Source: Hyperoplus lanceolatus
Lineage: Eukaryota > Chordata > Actinopteri > Uranoscopiformes > Ammodytidae
NCBI GenBank assembly: GCA_026929865.2
Contig: CM049410.1
Coordinates: 22,302,501 to 22,366,500, forward strand
Reading direction: 5' to 3'
DNA: 64,000 bases
Shown here piece after piece: positions 35,641 through 49,778 of the stretch (positions within the stretch are counted from its first letter, which is position 1; each line of letters begins with the position of its first letter). The notes under the pieces are model-generated. The model was not told where the DNA came from, ran no database searches, and saw only the letters and a program-made list of their open reading frames with translations. The translations under genes and the position numbers were made by a program.

Positions 35641-36023
35641 TAAAGGTGCAGTGTGTAATATGACATCATCAAGAAAGTTCTACAAAGTTCTAGAATGCAA
35701 CACTCCCTGGGTAACCCCAACCCTTTCGAATAATAACAGAAGCTACAGTGGCCTTCAAGGACAACAATTCTAAATTTTAAACAACGCACCTGATGACATT
35801 CCAACTATGACACTTTCAAGATGGTGGCACTAGGCCTTGGTCCAAAATATGCAGAAATATGGACATATATGAGACCCTTTCTAAGGGTAAAAAAAACTAT
35901 TCAAAAATCAGCTTTTTTTTTCAGCTATTATGCACTAAATTAAATGTACTTATGGATATTATAATTACTTTCTACAAAATCTGCTAGGAAATAAAACCCA
36001 AAATTCTACACACTGCAGGTTTA
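35641..36023. mobile_element. MITE (TAAAGGTGCAGTGTGTA termini)
   Basis: The left end TAAAGGTGCAGTGTGTAATA matches the inverse of the right end ATTCTACACACTGCAGGTTTA at most positions over about 20 bp. It is 383 bp and non-coding. Lies between nfe2l1 and the 3' end of cbx1. Confidence 0.7.
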
Positions 36024-36685
36024 ACAGGGCTTTACAGTGAAAATTAAGACTAGCCGCATCCAAGTTCAGTGGCTGTCTCTCTTATCCCTTTCACTAGACT
36101 GAAATATGACATTGCTTACAGCTAAACAAATTGAGCCTTTGTCTAATTGAATTTGGAGATAACCCATACAGGAGGTCTTCCTCACGCTGTGAAGTTTAGC
36201 TGGCTATACAGTGTGGCCATGTTTTTGTGATTAGTTGTCAGTTACGGGATATACAATATGATCAAGTCAAATGGTTTTTCTCATGTATGTACTGTGCGGT
36301 ACTATTTTGGAGATGTAAAAATCAAACATCCACGTGCCATCCCTTCATTATCTGGAGTTCAGAATACAGATTGATAAAAACCTATCCACACTTCCTCTAG
36401 TTGTGTAGAGGACAGAAATGGGTGGGGTGGTTAGCGCTCTGCTCTTGCCATTTTCAAGCTATTACATTTGAAATTATGCTGACAATCAAAGTGACTAGTG
36501 GGCTAGTGGGTCCTTTACTAACAAAGGACCAACTAGAGGCGCAAAATAAAGACTAATATTGGTTGTTGCCATAAGCCAGCATTTCAAGATGTTCACATAG
36601 CTATGTCAGTAACATTTCTAATTGTGTGCTATTAAAATGAAAAATTACTAATTGAGACAACGTACAAATAAGAAAACAAAAAACC

Positions 36686-36691
36686 TTTATT
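36686..36691 (-). terminator. cbx1: Candidate cbx1 polyadenylation signal (AATAAA on minus strand)
   Basis: TTTATT on the plus strand, in the context CGACAATAAAGGTTTTTTG on the minus strand. It would give cbx1 a 4-kb 3' untranslated region, including the MITE at 38194-38748. Other TTTATT sites nearer the stop exist, so use of this one is uncertain. Confidence 0.35.
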
Positions 36692-39600
36692 GTCGAAAAC
36701 GGACAATTAAAAGTGAGTGACATTACAAGGGAAACTAAAACAAACATAAACATGCAAAGGGAACAACACAAGCTTATCTACTAAATACAGATAAAGGTTT
36801 CAGAGACAAGATAGAAAAGCTAACTAGCAGACCCAGGTAAAGCTAATGTCAATCCATTCCAGTCAATGGCGAGGTATAATATAATGAATGACACGGTGAA
36901 ATATAATGAACGTCCTGAAGTAGCAACTGATTACTTAAGTAATGTTACGCAATAACATGAAAACAGACAAGAGGGTAGGCTTAGACCCTGGATAGAAATA
37001 CTCATATACAGTGGTAACATGCCTTGTAAACTATATGAGGCAGATGGTTTCGACTTGAATGCTACCCACAGTAACCCATAAATCAGCCTCCTAAGAGAAG
37101 TACCTGCAGTTGTTTGTTTGAAGACTTAGACTGTTTTTATAAAGTTTGCTACTTTGAGTAAGTATGTCTTCCATTAAATCTGGCATTTAATAGGGCTTAT
37201 TAAAATGTTCATACTGTTCGAGAACAATAGCTACTATGAAAGCAGTCAAACAGACACTGTCCACTGGAACATCATATAGTTCCATTACAATAAGGAAAAA
37301 GTATTTTTGAAGACTAAATTTTCCTGTCTCTTCAGTATGTCCTTTTGTCTCCAGCCACAAAACACATGGGATTTTAAGTCATTTGGACTAGCTAACCTGG
37401 GTCTGCTAACAGAGGAAGCAATTACACAAGTTTTAATACAGTATATAGATAGAAATAAGCACAGCTAGGCTACATTCAACACATTACACATTGGGCAGCA
37501 GAGAACGATGTCTCATGAAGAGACCGTGTTGATCATTTTGAATTCAATATCCAGTTTTATTTCTGCAAATATCAAAACTTGGTCAGTGAAACTGATTGAT
37601 CGGCAAGCCAGGGGAACAAAATCATACTGTACTGTAATGTACTGAATCATCATGTCTTGAGTGTTGCCCGGCCAGTGCAGGCTAAAATAAAACAACCTAG
37701 AAAAACACAAGTGGCTAAGAATGTGTTTAGGTTAAAACTAGAGTGGAAATATAGATTTTAAAACATACTTTCAGTCATTATTAGCCATGATGCCGTGTTG
37801 GTCACAGAGCAAACCTCCACCTACCAGCCAAAGTGGAAAGGGTGGAAGAATTAGCAAGCCATTTTCACCAGCAGACAAACAAGCTTGTTGGGTGCCGTCT
37901 GTCAACATGGAAACACTTGGCTTTTGGTTCACACTGGGGCTGCTTTATTACCCTGGAAAAGATTTGAGGATCACCCATCACAGAAGCTTATTACAGTAAC
38001 TCAATATATTCAGCATGATTTATCAGCTACTACTGCATTTGGGTGCCATAAACAATTGTTCTGTTGTGTAAATAAATTCTTCCCTCAAACCCCAAATCAG
38101 ATTTGCAGAAGCAATGCATTAAAGCAAATTAACTTCAGATGGATAGTGGTGCTCTGGTAGCTTAAAGGGATATTTTTAAGTGGGGTAGTATGGTAGCCTG
38201 GAAATCCAGACACATATCTAGAACGATAGCGGGTCTGGCCACAATCAATAGACCTTTCCAACTCAAGGGGCGGCACCTACGCGTGCATTTCAAATGCCAC
38301 TGCACGCAATTGGATAGCACTACAACCAATCAGCGCAATGAACAAGGTGGCATTTAAGCCCCGTTTGTTTAGTGACCAGCGGGTTAACTGTTAAATTAAA
38401 CTTTTGCCGTGGTCGGTTGGCAAAAAGAACATTCCGCTTACTTGTTAATGAAAGATTTGAGTGCTGTCTTCCAAATCGTTAAGTGTCGAGGCCAAAGCCG
38501 TCTCAAACTTAAACAACATATCCACATCCTTCTCTGTCGGTTGTTTACCATCACAGCTTCTGACTGTCGTCATCCGGTTACGACCGCCCCAGAGCCCCAT
38601 ACATAGGGCTCTGGCCCGCCCACACAAGAAGGAACGATTTGATTGGTAGCTCACGATTTCTTGAAATATTTAATGAGCTTCAATAGTGTCCAGAGCAACA
38701 GGCGCAGCAAATTTAATTTGCCAGCGGCAGGTGTGGATTTCCAGGCTGGTAGTATGGGGTACTTGGGCATTGTTAGTGTGTTATTTAACTACGATTGAAG
38801 GAATACACCTTCAATGGTTTTTATTTTTTTTCCTTCGTACAAACCATTCCTCTGCACAACACAACTGATGGTTTCAAACACATTAAGAAGGCAAGACATT
38901 TCAGAATTTAACTCTTGAAAAGGCACACCTGTTAATTGAAAACCATTCCAGGTGACAACATCAGGAAGCGGCTTAAGAGGGTACCAAGAGTGTGCAAAGT
39001 TGTCATCAAAACAAAAATGGTGGAAACTTGAAGAATCCTAAACATAAACCATATTCTGGTTTGTTTAACACTTTGTTGACTACATAATTGCATGTGTTTC
39101 ATCATAGTTTGGATGTGTTCAATATTAATCTACAATGTAGAAAAAGAATTAAGAAAAAACCTTGAATGAGAAGGTGTGTCCAGTTTGGACTGGTGTAATG
39201 TGGAGAAAAAACACTAACTATGCATAAGTACCTCAAAAATACTGAACTATCCCTTTAACGTAACAGCAAAAAATTCTCTATAGAAAGGCCAAGAGCATGC
39301 ATGATTCAGCTCCATCAATCAGCTGTCCTCAGTGCTTAACACACATTCAAGCTGAGTTTCTCTAAATCTGATTTTATCAGGCTGGCACAGTGTTCACTTT
39401 CTGGATGATGCATTTGTGTCTGAATAACCAAAAGCTGGTTCCTGACACTAACCTGTTAGATTAGAGGGACATGGGGCTTTGGCCTTCATTGGGCCGGAGG
39501 TTTTGGACTCCTGACGCTGAGCCTGAACCAGTACAACATGTCTGTTGATTTAAATCATGGTACTCTTCACCTTAAGTCATCCAGTGTGAAAATGACAGGA

Positions 39601-40735
39601 TCGTTTTGCTGCTTCATGGACACTAGTCAACCAATAGTCCTTCCATGCCATGACTGTTGTCCTACCTGTGTTGAAACGGCAGATGGACATTTCAACACTC
39701 ACAGAAAAGCTACAAGTGTGTCTCTGAACCTTTTAATGATGAAATTAAACAGTAAGCCAAGTACACACAGCAGCATCATCATCCATGGCTGGAATGACTG
39801 AAAATGTTGCCAGGTTTCTTAAAAACCTGTTTTCGCAAACAGGCTAGTTGGCTGCCACATTGGCTGGTAGGACATGCAAGGCCAAAGCAAACGACTTTCT
39901 TTTCATGTACAAATTTGGCATTATAACAGCGTTATGTCTAATAATGAGAAACAAAGTGGCACAAAGAACAGATATTGAAACAGAAAAATGGTTTGCGTCA
40001 GTTCTTCCATAATACCTCACCCACCTTGTTCCCTCTTGAGTTACCATGACAAAGCAGGAAGGGAAGTTTGTGCTCTGTGAGCCGCCTTCATTCACCGGCC
40101 ACCTTTACCATCTTATAAAAACACACTTAGCAAACACATTAGTTAAAACAGGACTAATACCCGGACCGGTGAGGGGGAGAGCACAACTTGCCAGCCACAG
40201 CCAAACATTCACATATGAATGCACATGTTTAAGAGGTAGCTTGACAGCTTGAGTTGTATTACTGTATTTCCAACACCAGGAAATGTCACCAGGCACCTGT
40301 CACCAAATGCAGGAGACAAACCCTTTCCTAGTCATTTCAATGTGTTCAATGTTTGGCTGGTGATGCCAAGGAGGAATACTAGCAGAACAAAGGCACCAAT
40401 TCCCAAGTGACATGATCTGGTGAGGGAAAACGTTAAAATAAGAAAGTGTCGACATACCTCTTTTTAAAAAAATTACATTTTCAGTCAAAATACAGGTGGG
40501 AGCATCTTTTGAGGAAAGGAAGCCAGTCTCCTCTCAGGGCAAGGAAAACCCCATTTCATTCCTCTGTCAGCTATATTGGCAGTTCAATCTCCTCCATATG
40601 AGATTCTTCCACAGTCGCTGCCAACGTGGCTGCCAGAATGAATGACATGGACAAACAGTTCACCAGCATGTAGTTTCCCGCTCTGCACCTCCAATCTTTC
40701 CTCCTTTTCCGCTTTGCCTCTACACCTCCACTTAA
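36692..40735 (-). other. Convergent interval / putative cbx1 3' region
   Basis: The downstream side of cbx1. No coding exons are seen. Besides the MITE at 38194-38748, the sequence is AT-rich and unremarkable. Confidence 0.4.
38194..38748. mobile_element. MULE-like MITE, TAGCCTGG termini (555 bp), 9-bp duplication
   Basis: Begins TAGCCTGGAAATCCAGAC and ends GTGTGGATTTCCAGGCTG, an inverted match with one terminal substitution. It is flanked by the perfect 9-bp repeat GTAGTATGG (38185-38193 and 38749-38757). The interior differs from the 374-bp copies, so it is a separate subfamily with similar ends. It is non-coding. Confidence 0.87.
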
Positions 40736-42705
<1,970 letters not shown>

Positions 42706-42850
42706 TCAATCATTACAAATACTAACAGGCCCTTGTAAAGCTGGCCCGGATTATTCGAATGTCTCATTTCTTAAGTTAGTATTCAAACTAAAGCTCAATA
42801 CGATATTCTAAGAGAGAGAGAGAGAGAGAGAAAAATATATAGAGATATAT

Positions 42851-42854
<4 letters not shown>

Positions 42855-42918
<64 letters not shown>
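42855..42918. repeat. (AT)n microsatellite (with adjacent (AG)n)
   Basis: About 32 AT units, preceded by an (AG)n run at 42812-42831. Lies in the putative 5' intron of cbx1. Confidence 0.95.
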
Positions 42919-42921
<3 letters not shown>

Positions 42922-42999
42922 CTTCAACTTATTTTGTAGCTTAAACTGCAATTTATTTAGGTCTGCAAATAATAATATTTATATATGCAAATTATATAC

Positions 43000-44480
43000 A
43001 ATTAACTTGTATATAAACAATATTAACTTTGTTAAATGCAAATGAAACTCATTTAAAATAAATTATCTTGAACTTTGACCTAGTTTTCCGCTGACCAATC
43101 AAAGCGCAACCGGTGTTACACCAGCTGTAGGCTACGTGACGATGTCAGAGCGAGGCAAACTAAAAGCGTAACTAGGCATAGTAGGCAGAGAGGGAGAGAG
43201 ATATGGGCAAGAATAGATTATTTATTTTCCTTAACTTCATAACACACCATTAGCGTGATTTCGGAAGAAAAAGCAATCCTTGGCGAAATGCTAACATTTG
43301 TTTAGCTGTTTGTTTACATTTGCTATGCAGCGCTGCGCTCATCAACAGTGACTGGCTTGCATCATAGGAATACCCGGTCAAGAATGGATATAATATGGAC
43401 ACAAATGTATCAATATTGGATATTTTTAAGGATGTATAAGTCCCTGAAACGATGCACGTTCCGGGATGAATTAAAAAGCCCCTGTAAAGGCCGTTTCAGG
43501 GAGGTAACATTCCGCTCGCGTTGTCGCCCGGCCGCGTAACGCTGTGCTCCTCAAGATAAGTGACAGGCGGAGGACGGCTATTCTGATTTTTCAACCGTAA
43601 CGTCACAAAGATAAAGAGTTCATAACAAATTTCAAAGGCTCCTAAGAAAGTGCGCAGGCGTTCAATGAGGACAGAAGCGACAGTTCCACTGGAGTGCACC
43701 CGCTTGTCTTTTCGCCTGACAGAACGCTGCGCCCCCTCGCCATTGAGATTACCAGAAAAACGCCTGTCGTTTGGAACAGCCTTTAGGGCTGCGGTGACAC
43801 AACGATGTTGCTTCCACAGAGAAAAATTAAGAAACGCAGACTTACTTACCTTTAAAAAATTATTAAATCATCAACAAACTACGCAGATTACTGTCCTATG
43901 CCACAAATTCGGTTTCAGGCCGAACATTGGGATTATTAATGTTGTCATTGATGTTTTTTTTTCAGAAAAAGTATTTGAATATTCGCTCAGAAAAACCAAC
44001 CAGTATTGGAAGCTTGTAAAATGGTATTCCGGACAGCCCTAGACTCTTAAGAGCTTAGTATAGTTTAGCATGTTTTTATATTCAAACAATCTGTTTGAAT
44101 GGAGAGAACAATGGGCTGATGGCATCCCTTACTTTAAAACTGGAATGACCATAAAGTATAGTAATAGCCCCATTTACACATGCAATGTGACTTGGAAATT
44201 ATACGGAGTTTACCCGGGTGAGCTGTGAGTGTGAACACAAATATCTTGATCATTCGACAGGGCCCCCCATCAGCCTCATTTGAGAATAGTCCCTTAGTGG
44301 ATGGCTGGCATATCGTTATCGCGAAACTGGCATTTGACCGGAACAATTAAAATGACCAAAGCTGAAGGAGGAGAGTCATTTTAAAAGGGCGATGACTATT
44401 CTCTGGCGGTTCAGGCTGGCGTTGATTTGGTCGTGCAAGTGCAGGCGCTGCCCTTCTCCCAAATTATCCAGAGTATTTCT
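43000..44480. other. Putative cbx1 5' intron, no gene seen
   Basis: Open frames at 43348-43539 and 43650-44042 show no recognisable domain. The segment 43500-43820 is CpG-richer and could be a transposon relic or regulatory DNA, but I find no inverted termini. Confidence 0.4.
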
Positions 44481-44484
44481 ATTA

Positions 44485-44914
44485 GCCCTTTCACACCAAA
44501 AAGAACCATGAGTCATGACGTCACTGTAAACGTGTGTGTACGTCGCCCGACGCCGCTGCTCTCGTGGCTAACGCTAAAGCTAGCTTTAAGCACAACAACA
44601 GCGGCGGAAACGTCGTATTTTTTATACGTGTTGCCTCTCGCTTTGCTCCGTTAACCCATACAGCGTATTTTCGCCGGTCAATTTGATCGCCACGTTTGGT
44701 AATTATGTTATGTTTACGTCTCGTAGTAGCAGTGTTTTTAAATATGGCGAGTATGAGGTTTGAGTTGGTCTGGTTGGTCAGGATAATCCCTCCCCCGGCC
44801 GCTGGCGCAGGCAGTTCTCATCTCTAGCCCAACTCAATCCTGGGGCTGGGGCTGGGGTTGAACCGGTTTTTAAAGCCTGGCTCTAACTTCGATTTTTCGG
44901 CGGTGTGAAAGGGC
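44485..44914. mobile_element. Single-unit GCCCTTTCACACC MITE, relative of 19006-20721
   Basis: Bounded by GCCCTTTCACACC and GGTGTGAAAGGGC. The interior is the reverse complement of the unit at 20132-20700 (shared GACGTCACTGTAAACGTGTG, GTCGCCCGACGCCGCTG and others). It is 430 bp and non-coding; the 75-codon frame at 44427-44654 is a repeat artefact. No target duplication is evident. It lies in the putative cbx1 5' intron. Confidence 0.8.
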
Positions 44915-46200
44915 CATCTGTGAACACGTCTTGCTGAGTGTGAAAAGGTAGATCCGCACATTCTTTGGGTCAGGGTCTCTAGATATTTTTCAGAGTTAAT
45001 GAGTGAAAGGGGCTTTGGATAGAATTCAGGCACACACACAAATGATTAACTAGTGATCTGACCAGCAACCAGAAAGAAGGACAGTCATCAGAATCATGAT
45101 TATACACCACAGCTGGATACTTTTAACTGTGTAGGTTGCTTGATGCAATTTAATGGATGTCATTGATAATGAAAAGCTCTTAATTTTATGAAACTGATAG
45201 AATAAATATTTCTTGTGAGTCACATCTGGTCAAAACTTGATGTGCTAACAATATCAGTAACTGTGTGCATGTAAGAATAACTGCTGATGATTATCTGAAA
45301 CACAACACATCGACATTGAGAAAACATAATTCAATTAGTATGCGATAGGGCCTACCATATACATGACCGTTTACATAGCCTAGGCTATCTTTTTACACTT
45401 GTTTTTCATTCTATTTAGCACACACCGCACGGGTAGTGGATCGTGAAGAGATTTTCACTGATCCCACCTTTCATGAGCTAAACATAAATCTTGGTAATTC
45501 GTTTAATCAAGCTAATTGTAATCACGGATAGAACTACTGTCAGATGCAAATACTCTTTGAAAAAGCAAGTAACCCAGGGTGGAAGTGTAACAAGTTAACC
45601 CTGGCAGTAGGGTCCAGTCCAGTGTTAATCTGTATTTCTTTTTTAAGATATTAACAAGACAGTGTTTGACTGCCATTGCGAAACCCCCAGATCCTAGTTG
45701 ATATGAGTTGTGCGTCGTTTAACTCACGTATGGTTGGGGGTTTGGTCTGGAAGAAAAACGCCCATCCCATGCCTCCTGTATAGTGAGGGTGATTTAGACC
45801 CTCGGTATACCGAGAAAAACGAACTTTTGCAAATTACGCTCGACACGTGTGGGACAAAGTAGTCACAATTTAAAACTAAATCGCTCTCATGTCTATACCG
45901 TAGAAGTAAGCTAGGGTACAGGGTACAGTGCCCCGTTTCATTAGAAAAGCGTCGAAAACAGCATGGCGCACACTGATTCATGCATCATGCCTGCACGCGC
46001 TGTTGACTCGAGCTCCCCATACAATACTCGATGCATGCATCCGAAAATAGGTTCGGACATTTTATACAAACAGGCCCGCAGTATTAATGCAATTAACAAA
46101 GAGCAAGGAGTCGATCTAGGCGGTCTGCCCCCTTGAAACAAGAGGGCAACATGGCTGGCGTGTCCCCCTCTTCTCAACAGCTAGCTACCATGAGCCTTAC
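44915..46200. other. Putative cbx1 5' intron continued
   Basis: No coding exon recognised. A partial copy of the dispersed GTAGTGGATC repeat lies at 45430-45462. CpG content rises from about 45950 toward the cbx1 first exon. Confidence 0.4.
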
Positions 46201-46440
46201 CTTTGCGGAGAATGCTTCGGAGCTTTTGTGAGGGCTTTCGTTAGGCCCGAATGAAAATGTTGAAGTTTGACCGTCTGTGTTAGCCCAAGATGCACCAGTG
46301 GCGACAAGAAACAACAAAATAGCTTTGTGGCGTGTTTTGGCTCGGGTTTCCTTCTGTGTCCTTTGCAGCTAAATAACACAATAGCCTCCGCGTCGCTTAA
46401 AACCAGGACCGACCCCGTTCTGCCCGCCAACAGCACTACA
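46201..46440 (-). other. cbx1: Putative noncoding first exon of cbx1
   Basis: On the minus strand a good donor CGCAAAG|GTAAGG sits at 46201/46200, in a CpG-rich segment upstream of cbx1. The first coding exon has an acceptor about 14 nt before its ATG, so a noncoding upstream exon is required. The right boundary (start site) is approximate. Confidence 0.45.
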
Positions 46441-46470
46441 GGACGTTACGTCAACAGTAGCCGAGGCAAG

Positions 46471-46489
46471 GCATTTTGGGAGATGAAGT
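46471..46489 (-). promoter_or_regulatory. ZNF143/SBS-like promoter motif upstream of cbx1
   Basis: Minus-strand ACTTCATCTCCCAAAATGC resembles the ACTACA-TTCCCA-ATGC element bound by ZNF143/THAP11 at housekeeping promoters. The position, just upstream of the predicted cbx1 first exon, suits a promoter site. This is a motif match only. Confidence 0.4.
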
Positions 46490-46569
46490 ACTCTTCTTCT
46501 TTTTGTTTGCTGGCAGGTGGCACCACCTACTACTGTATATAGGAGTGTGAACCAGAGACCTCCTCCCAT

Positions 46570-47570
46570 TAACTAAGCAAAAAAAAAAGAAAACAAATTA
46601 ATAATTATTATTATAGGCTATAGGCTAAAAAGTTATAGGCTAAGTCTCTTAAAAATTCTAATAACAATGTAATGTTTCCTTCTTCATAATTGAATAGCTC
46701 TTTAAGATCCTGTATATTGTTTTCACATCCCCTTTCCCAAGTTTCTTCCTCAACTTTTCCCTGTTAGCTCTATACCTCACACAATGGCAAATGCCAAGCT
46801 CAACTGTTTCTTTCTTCTCCTAAATTACAAATGCATGTTCCTGATGGATGTTGCCAATAAGATGCATGGTGCTTTTCAAACCTGTATGCCCTAATCTAGG
46901 CTAAGTCTTGTTATTATTGTTTTCTCCTCTGTAGTTCCTTCCTATACTAGCCTATCGCTCCCTCCCACTTTTGACTGTATTTTGTGTAGATGGTGCCCTT
47001 TAGTTTCTGTGTCCCACTGTTTTTCTGCTCTATCCACTGCAAATATAACTAGCACCTCATCTGTATACAGCTGGATGATCTGGATAGGCTTACTGCTAAC
47101 TTTTAAATCAGGGATGACATAAGCTCAATAAAAATGCTTTGAAGCGATGACATGGAGTCCTATTTCTTTCTTTTTACTAAAAATATAGGCTATCATATCA
47201 CAAATGCTCTGTTTTACTGAAAACAAATACAAACTTATGAACTATGTGCACCATTTTTCTTATTTGTTTTACACACTAAACATGGTGTCAAACGGACATG
47301 CAGATTTAGTCTGTAATGTAACATTAACCAACCAATAAAAAATAAAGAAATATTTGAATAATAAAAAGGCAACATGTGAATCACACATAATAGCAAAAGT
47401 CACTCAATCTTTCAGGAGAAAAAAACGCCGGTTATTATCAAAAATTGTTTCGAGCAATCTAATTGGTCGAGAGAGCGTAGCTGGCAGAACGGCACAGCCA
47501 TTAGGGGGCGTTCACTGTCCTGACTCCTGACACACAGACACACGCAGTGGAAGTACAGTGGAAATGAATG
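46570..47570. other. Intergenic, no gene seen
   Basis: AT-rich DNA with short repeats of TATAGGCTA. No coding or RNA signal. Confidence 0.5.
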
Positions 47571-47573
47571 GAG

Positions 47574-47739
47574 GCGGCCGTTAGAAGTGGATATATATGC
47601 AATGTCGCCTAAAAAATAAGTGGTTATACGCCATATACCTGCGTATACCCTCCACTACGCGGCCGTTAGAAGTGGATATACGCAATGTCGCCTGAAAAAT
47701 AAGTGGGTATACGCCGTATACCTGCGTATACCCTCCACT
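47574..47739 (+). repeat. Two-copy tandem repeat, 85-bp unit
   Basis: Units 47574-47658 and 47659-47739 both run from GCGGCCGTTAGAAGTGGATA to GCGTATACCCTCCACT. The second is shorter by an ATAT difference and is cut at its end by the hAT-like element starting at 47740. Confidence 0.9.
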
Positions 47740-48532
47740 CAGGGGTGGATTACTGCACGGGCACACCGGGCACAGGCCCAGGGGCCCAAGGGCTCAGGGG
47801 GGCCCTTAGCCAGAGAGACTGATAGTAACTTTACATGTCGCATTGTCAAAGAGCTCAGTCACTGATGTCAATAACAGGGTCCAAAAAGGAATAGCCTAAA
47901 TATAAGTATACTCATTAAAATTTAACAAGATAGAAATCATCATGGGCCCCTCAACTAGTGTGGGAGAAATACAAAAGCAAGTTAAAAACAACAGCATTAG
48001 TAGCTCTGTCTAAGGGGCTCCATGAGGGGCCTTGAAGGCCCCCTCTCACATACAGAAATAAGCTTTATGTGTGAATTCTAAATTGTTCATAAAAAGTAGC
48101 TATCCACCCTTTATCTGTTGAAATGGCCCCTCCATCATAGAACATGGATCTGCAGACCAATCTACTGTTTTTACAGTTGCAGAGTAAAGAGTGCTGCCTG
48201 TTTAAGAAACATCTGAAAACTAATGTTCCTTCGGCATCTCAGGATTTGATATAGCCTCTAAAATATCCTCTCAAAGTGCACCAGATTGATGCATTTTACT
48301 TTAAAAAGGTTAAAAAAAATCCGGGGGGGCATGCCGGATCCCCCAACAAGGTACAGGGTCCCTCCAACAGTATCCCAAAATCCTGTGGGAAAAACTGACT
48401 TCCTTAATATGTTTTTGCCATTAATTGTATGTATCTGTGTGGAAAAGTCAGTGTACCTGACTGGATAGGGAGGAGTGGGGGGCCCTTTAAGAGTTTGTGC
48501 CCAGGGGCCCATTATCTCATAATCCGTCTATG
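47740..48532. mobile_element. hAT-like non-autonomous element (793 bp), CCTCCACT duplication
   Basis: Perfect 8-bp repeats CCTCCACT at 47732-47739 and 48533-48540 flank a segment. Its ends CAGGGGTGGATTA and the inverse CATAGACGGATTA match at 9 of 13 positions, and the subterminal sequence GCCCAGGGGCCCA is shared. It is non-coding and inserted at the end of the 85-bp tandem repeat. Confidence 0.75.
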
Positions 48533-48639
48533 CCTCCACTGTGTGGACGTGTCCATACCAATATTCAAATGCGCTGAAATTGTCCACACCAATATGAGAA
48601 CGAGATGACAACGACGAGAAAGGGTTAATGCGTTGCCTC

Positions 48640-48876
48640 TATATAGTCCCGCATTATGTATTTTGTGATTGGCTTTGCCTCCTGTTGGTTGTCGTGGGTT
48701 GTGTTTCGATTAGCAGCGATTGGTTGCTTAATTTGAGAGCGGTAAAACAGCTTCTGTTGTAATTTCGGGACGGAATCAATCAGCTCAGCTGCTGCGCTGT
48801 GAATGCGGCTGAAGGAAGAATGTCGGGGAAGAAAAGGAAAGGAGAAGACATTCGGAACTATTTTCACCAAACAACG
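48640..48876 (+). CDS. Possible promoter and first coding exon of an unidentified gene
   Basis: ATG at 48820 opens a 19-codon exon, MSGKKRKGEDIRNYFHQTT, ending in a strong donor ACG|GTAAGTT at 48876/48877 (phase 0). TATATA at 48640-48645 lies 175 bp upstream. Basic N-termini followed by an I-R-x-Y/F-F motif occur in fish proteins derived from hAT transposases, which is a loose resemblance only. No second exon was found, and a 374-bp MITE sits in the would-be intron at 49050. It may be a relic. Confidence 0.3.
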
Positions 48877-49049
48877 GTAAGTTAAGTTAGTAATCAGACA
48901 TCTCATTGTAACACTGACAATGACATACTGTATGTAGCCTAGTCTAATCAAACGTCGTTGGAAAATAAGATCTGACAGACATGTCTGTCTGGACCACCGG
49001 CCATGCAAAGCGAAGTCTTTGCTTTTTATTTGTCCTGCAGGTTATCCGA

Positions 49050-49423
49050 TAGCCTGGTGCTACCAGACCATCGTACTTCATTTCATTTGTACAGAAGGTC
49101 TGGCAGTGCTGTAATTGGCAAACGTTCACTCATGGAGGCGGGAGTCTGTTAAAGTTTAAAACTATTGGATCTGCCCAGTGCCACTCTGGATTAGCCAACC
49201 AATCGCATAAAGTTTGGTCGTCACGTGTGTCATGAGCCGGCTTCTGGCAACTGAAACTGGAGCGCGACTTCGACATCATCGTTCTCAGCCACTCGCTCTG
49301 TTCGCTGATTGGACCGGCTGTCGAATCTCCGGCAAAAGTGGGAAATGGGCTGTACACCCAGACTGACTACTGAAGGGAAAATAAAATTTGGCCGGAAGTA
49401 GGCGGGCGGGCGGAGCCAGGCTA
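49050..49423. mobile_element. MULE-like MITE, TAGCCTGG termini, inverted copy of 17548-17921
   Basis: 374 bp, the same length as its sister copy and in reverse orientation. Ends TAGCCTGG and CCAGGCTA. It is flanked by the 9-bp duplication GTTATCCGA / GTTATCTGA (49041-49049, 49424-49432; one mismatch). The 75-codon frame on the minus strand mirrors the plus-strand frame of the sister. Confidence 0.88.
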
Positions 49424-49469
49424 GTTATCTGATGCCGACAGGCTACATTATAATACAAGAGAATAAAAC

Positions 49470-49735
49470 ACTGACGTTATCATGCCAGGGCAATAGGTGG
49501 CGGTAATGTATCACGTCACGTCAAAAACGCCATAGAAGAAGAGTGGTCAAAGTTAAAGAGGAAATGGCAAAAGAAAAAACCAAAGCAGATGTACGTTGGC
49601 GCTGTGCAAATTGCGCCCCATATATGCCTATTGATTCTGCTCTGATATGTGCTGTAGTAAAGATAGGTCGCCTTGGAAACAATTAAGCCCCCGTAGGCCG
49701 CGAGCATCTTGTCTTTTTTACTCGCGCGAAACACC
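49470..49735 (+). repeat. Dispersed repeat, copy 2 of 2 (CAGTAGGTGGCG family)
   Basis: Same-orientation relative of 10060-10335, sharing ATCATGCCAG, AGGTGGCG, TAATGTATCA, GCCATAGAAGA, GATAGGTCGCCT and AATTAAGCCC. It lies between two MULE-like MITEs. Confidence 0.65.
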
Positions 49736-49778
49736 ATTCTCTGCAGCCGTCACCGGCTCTGTGTTGTTTCTCTCTCAC

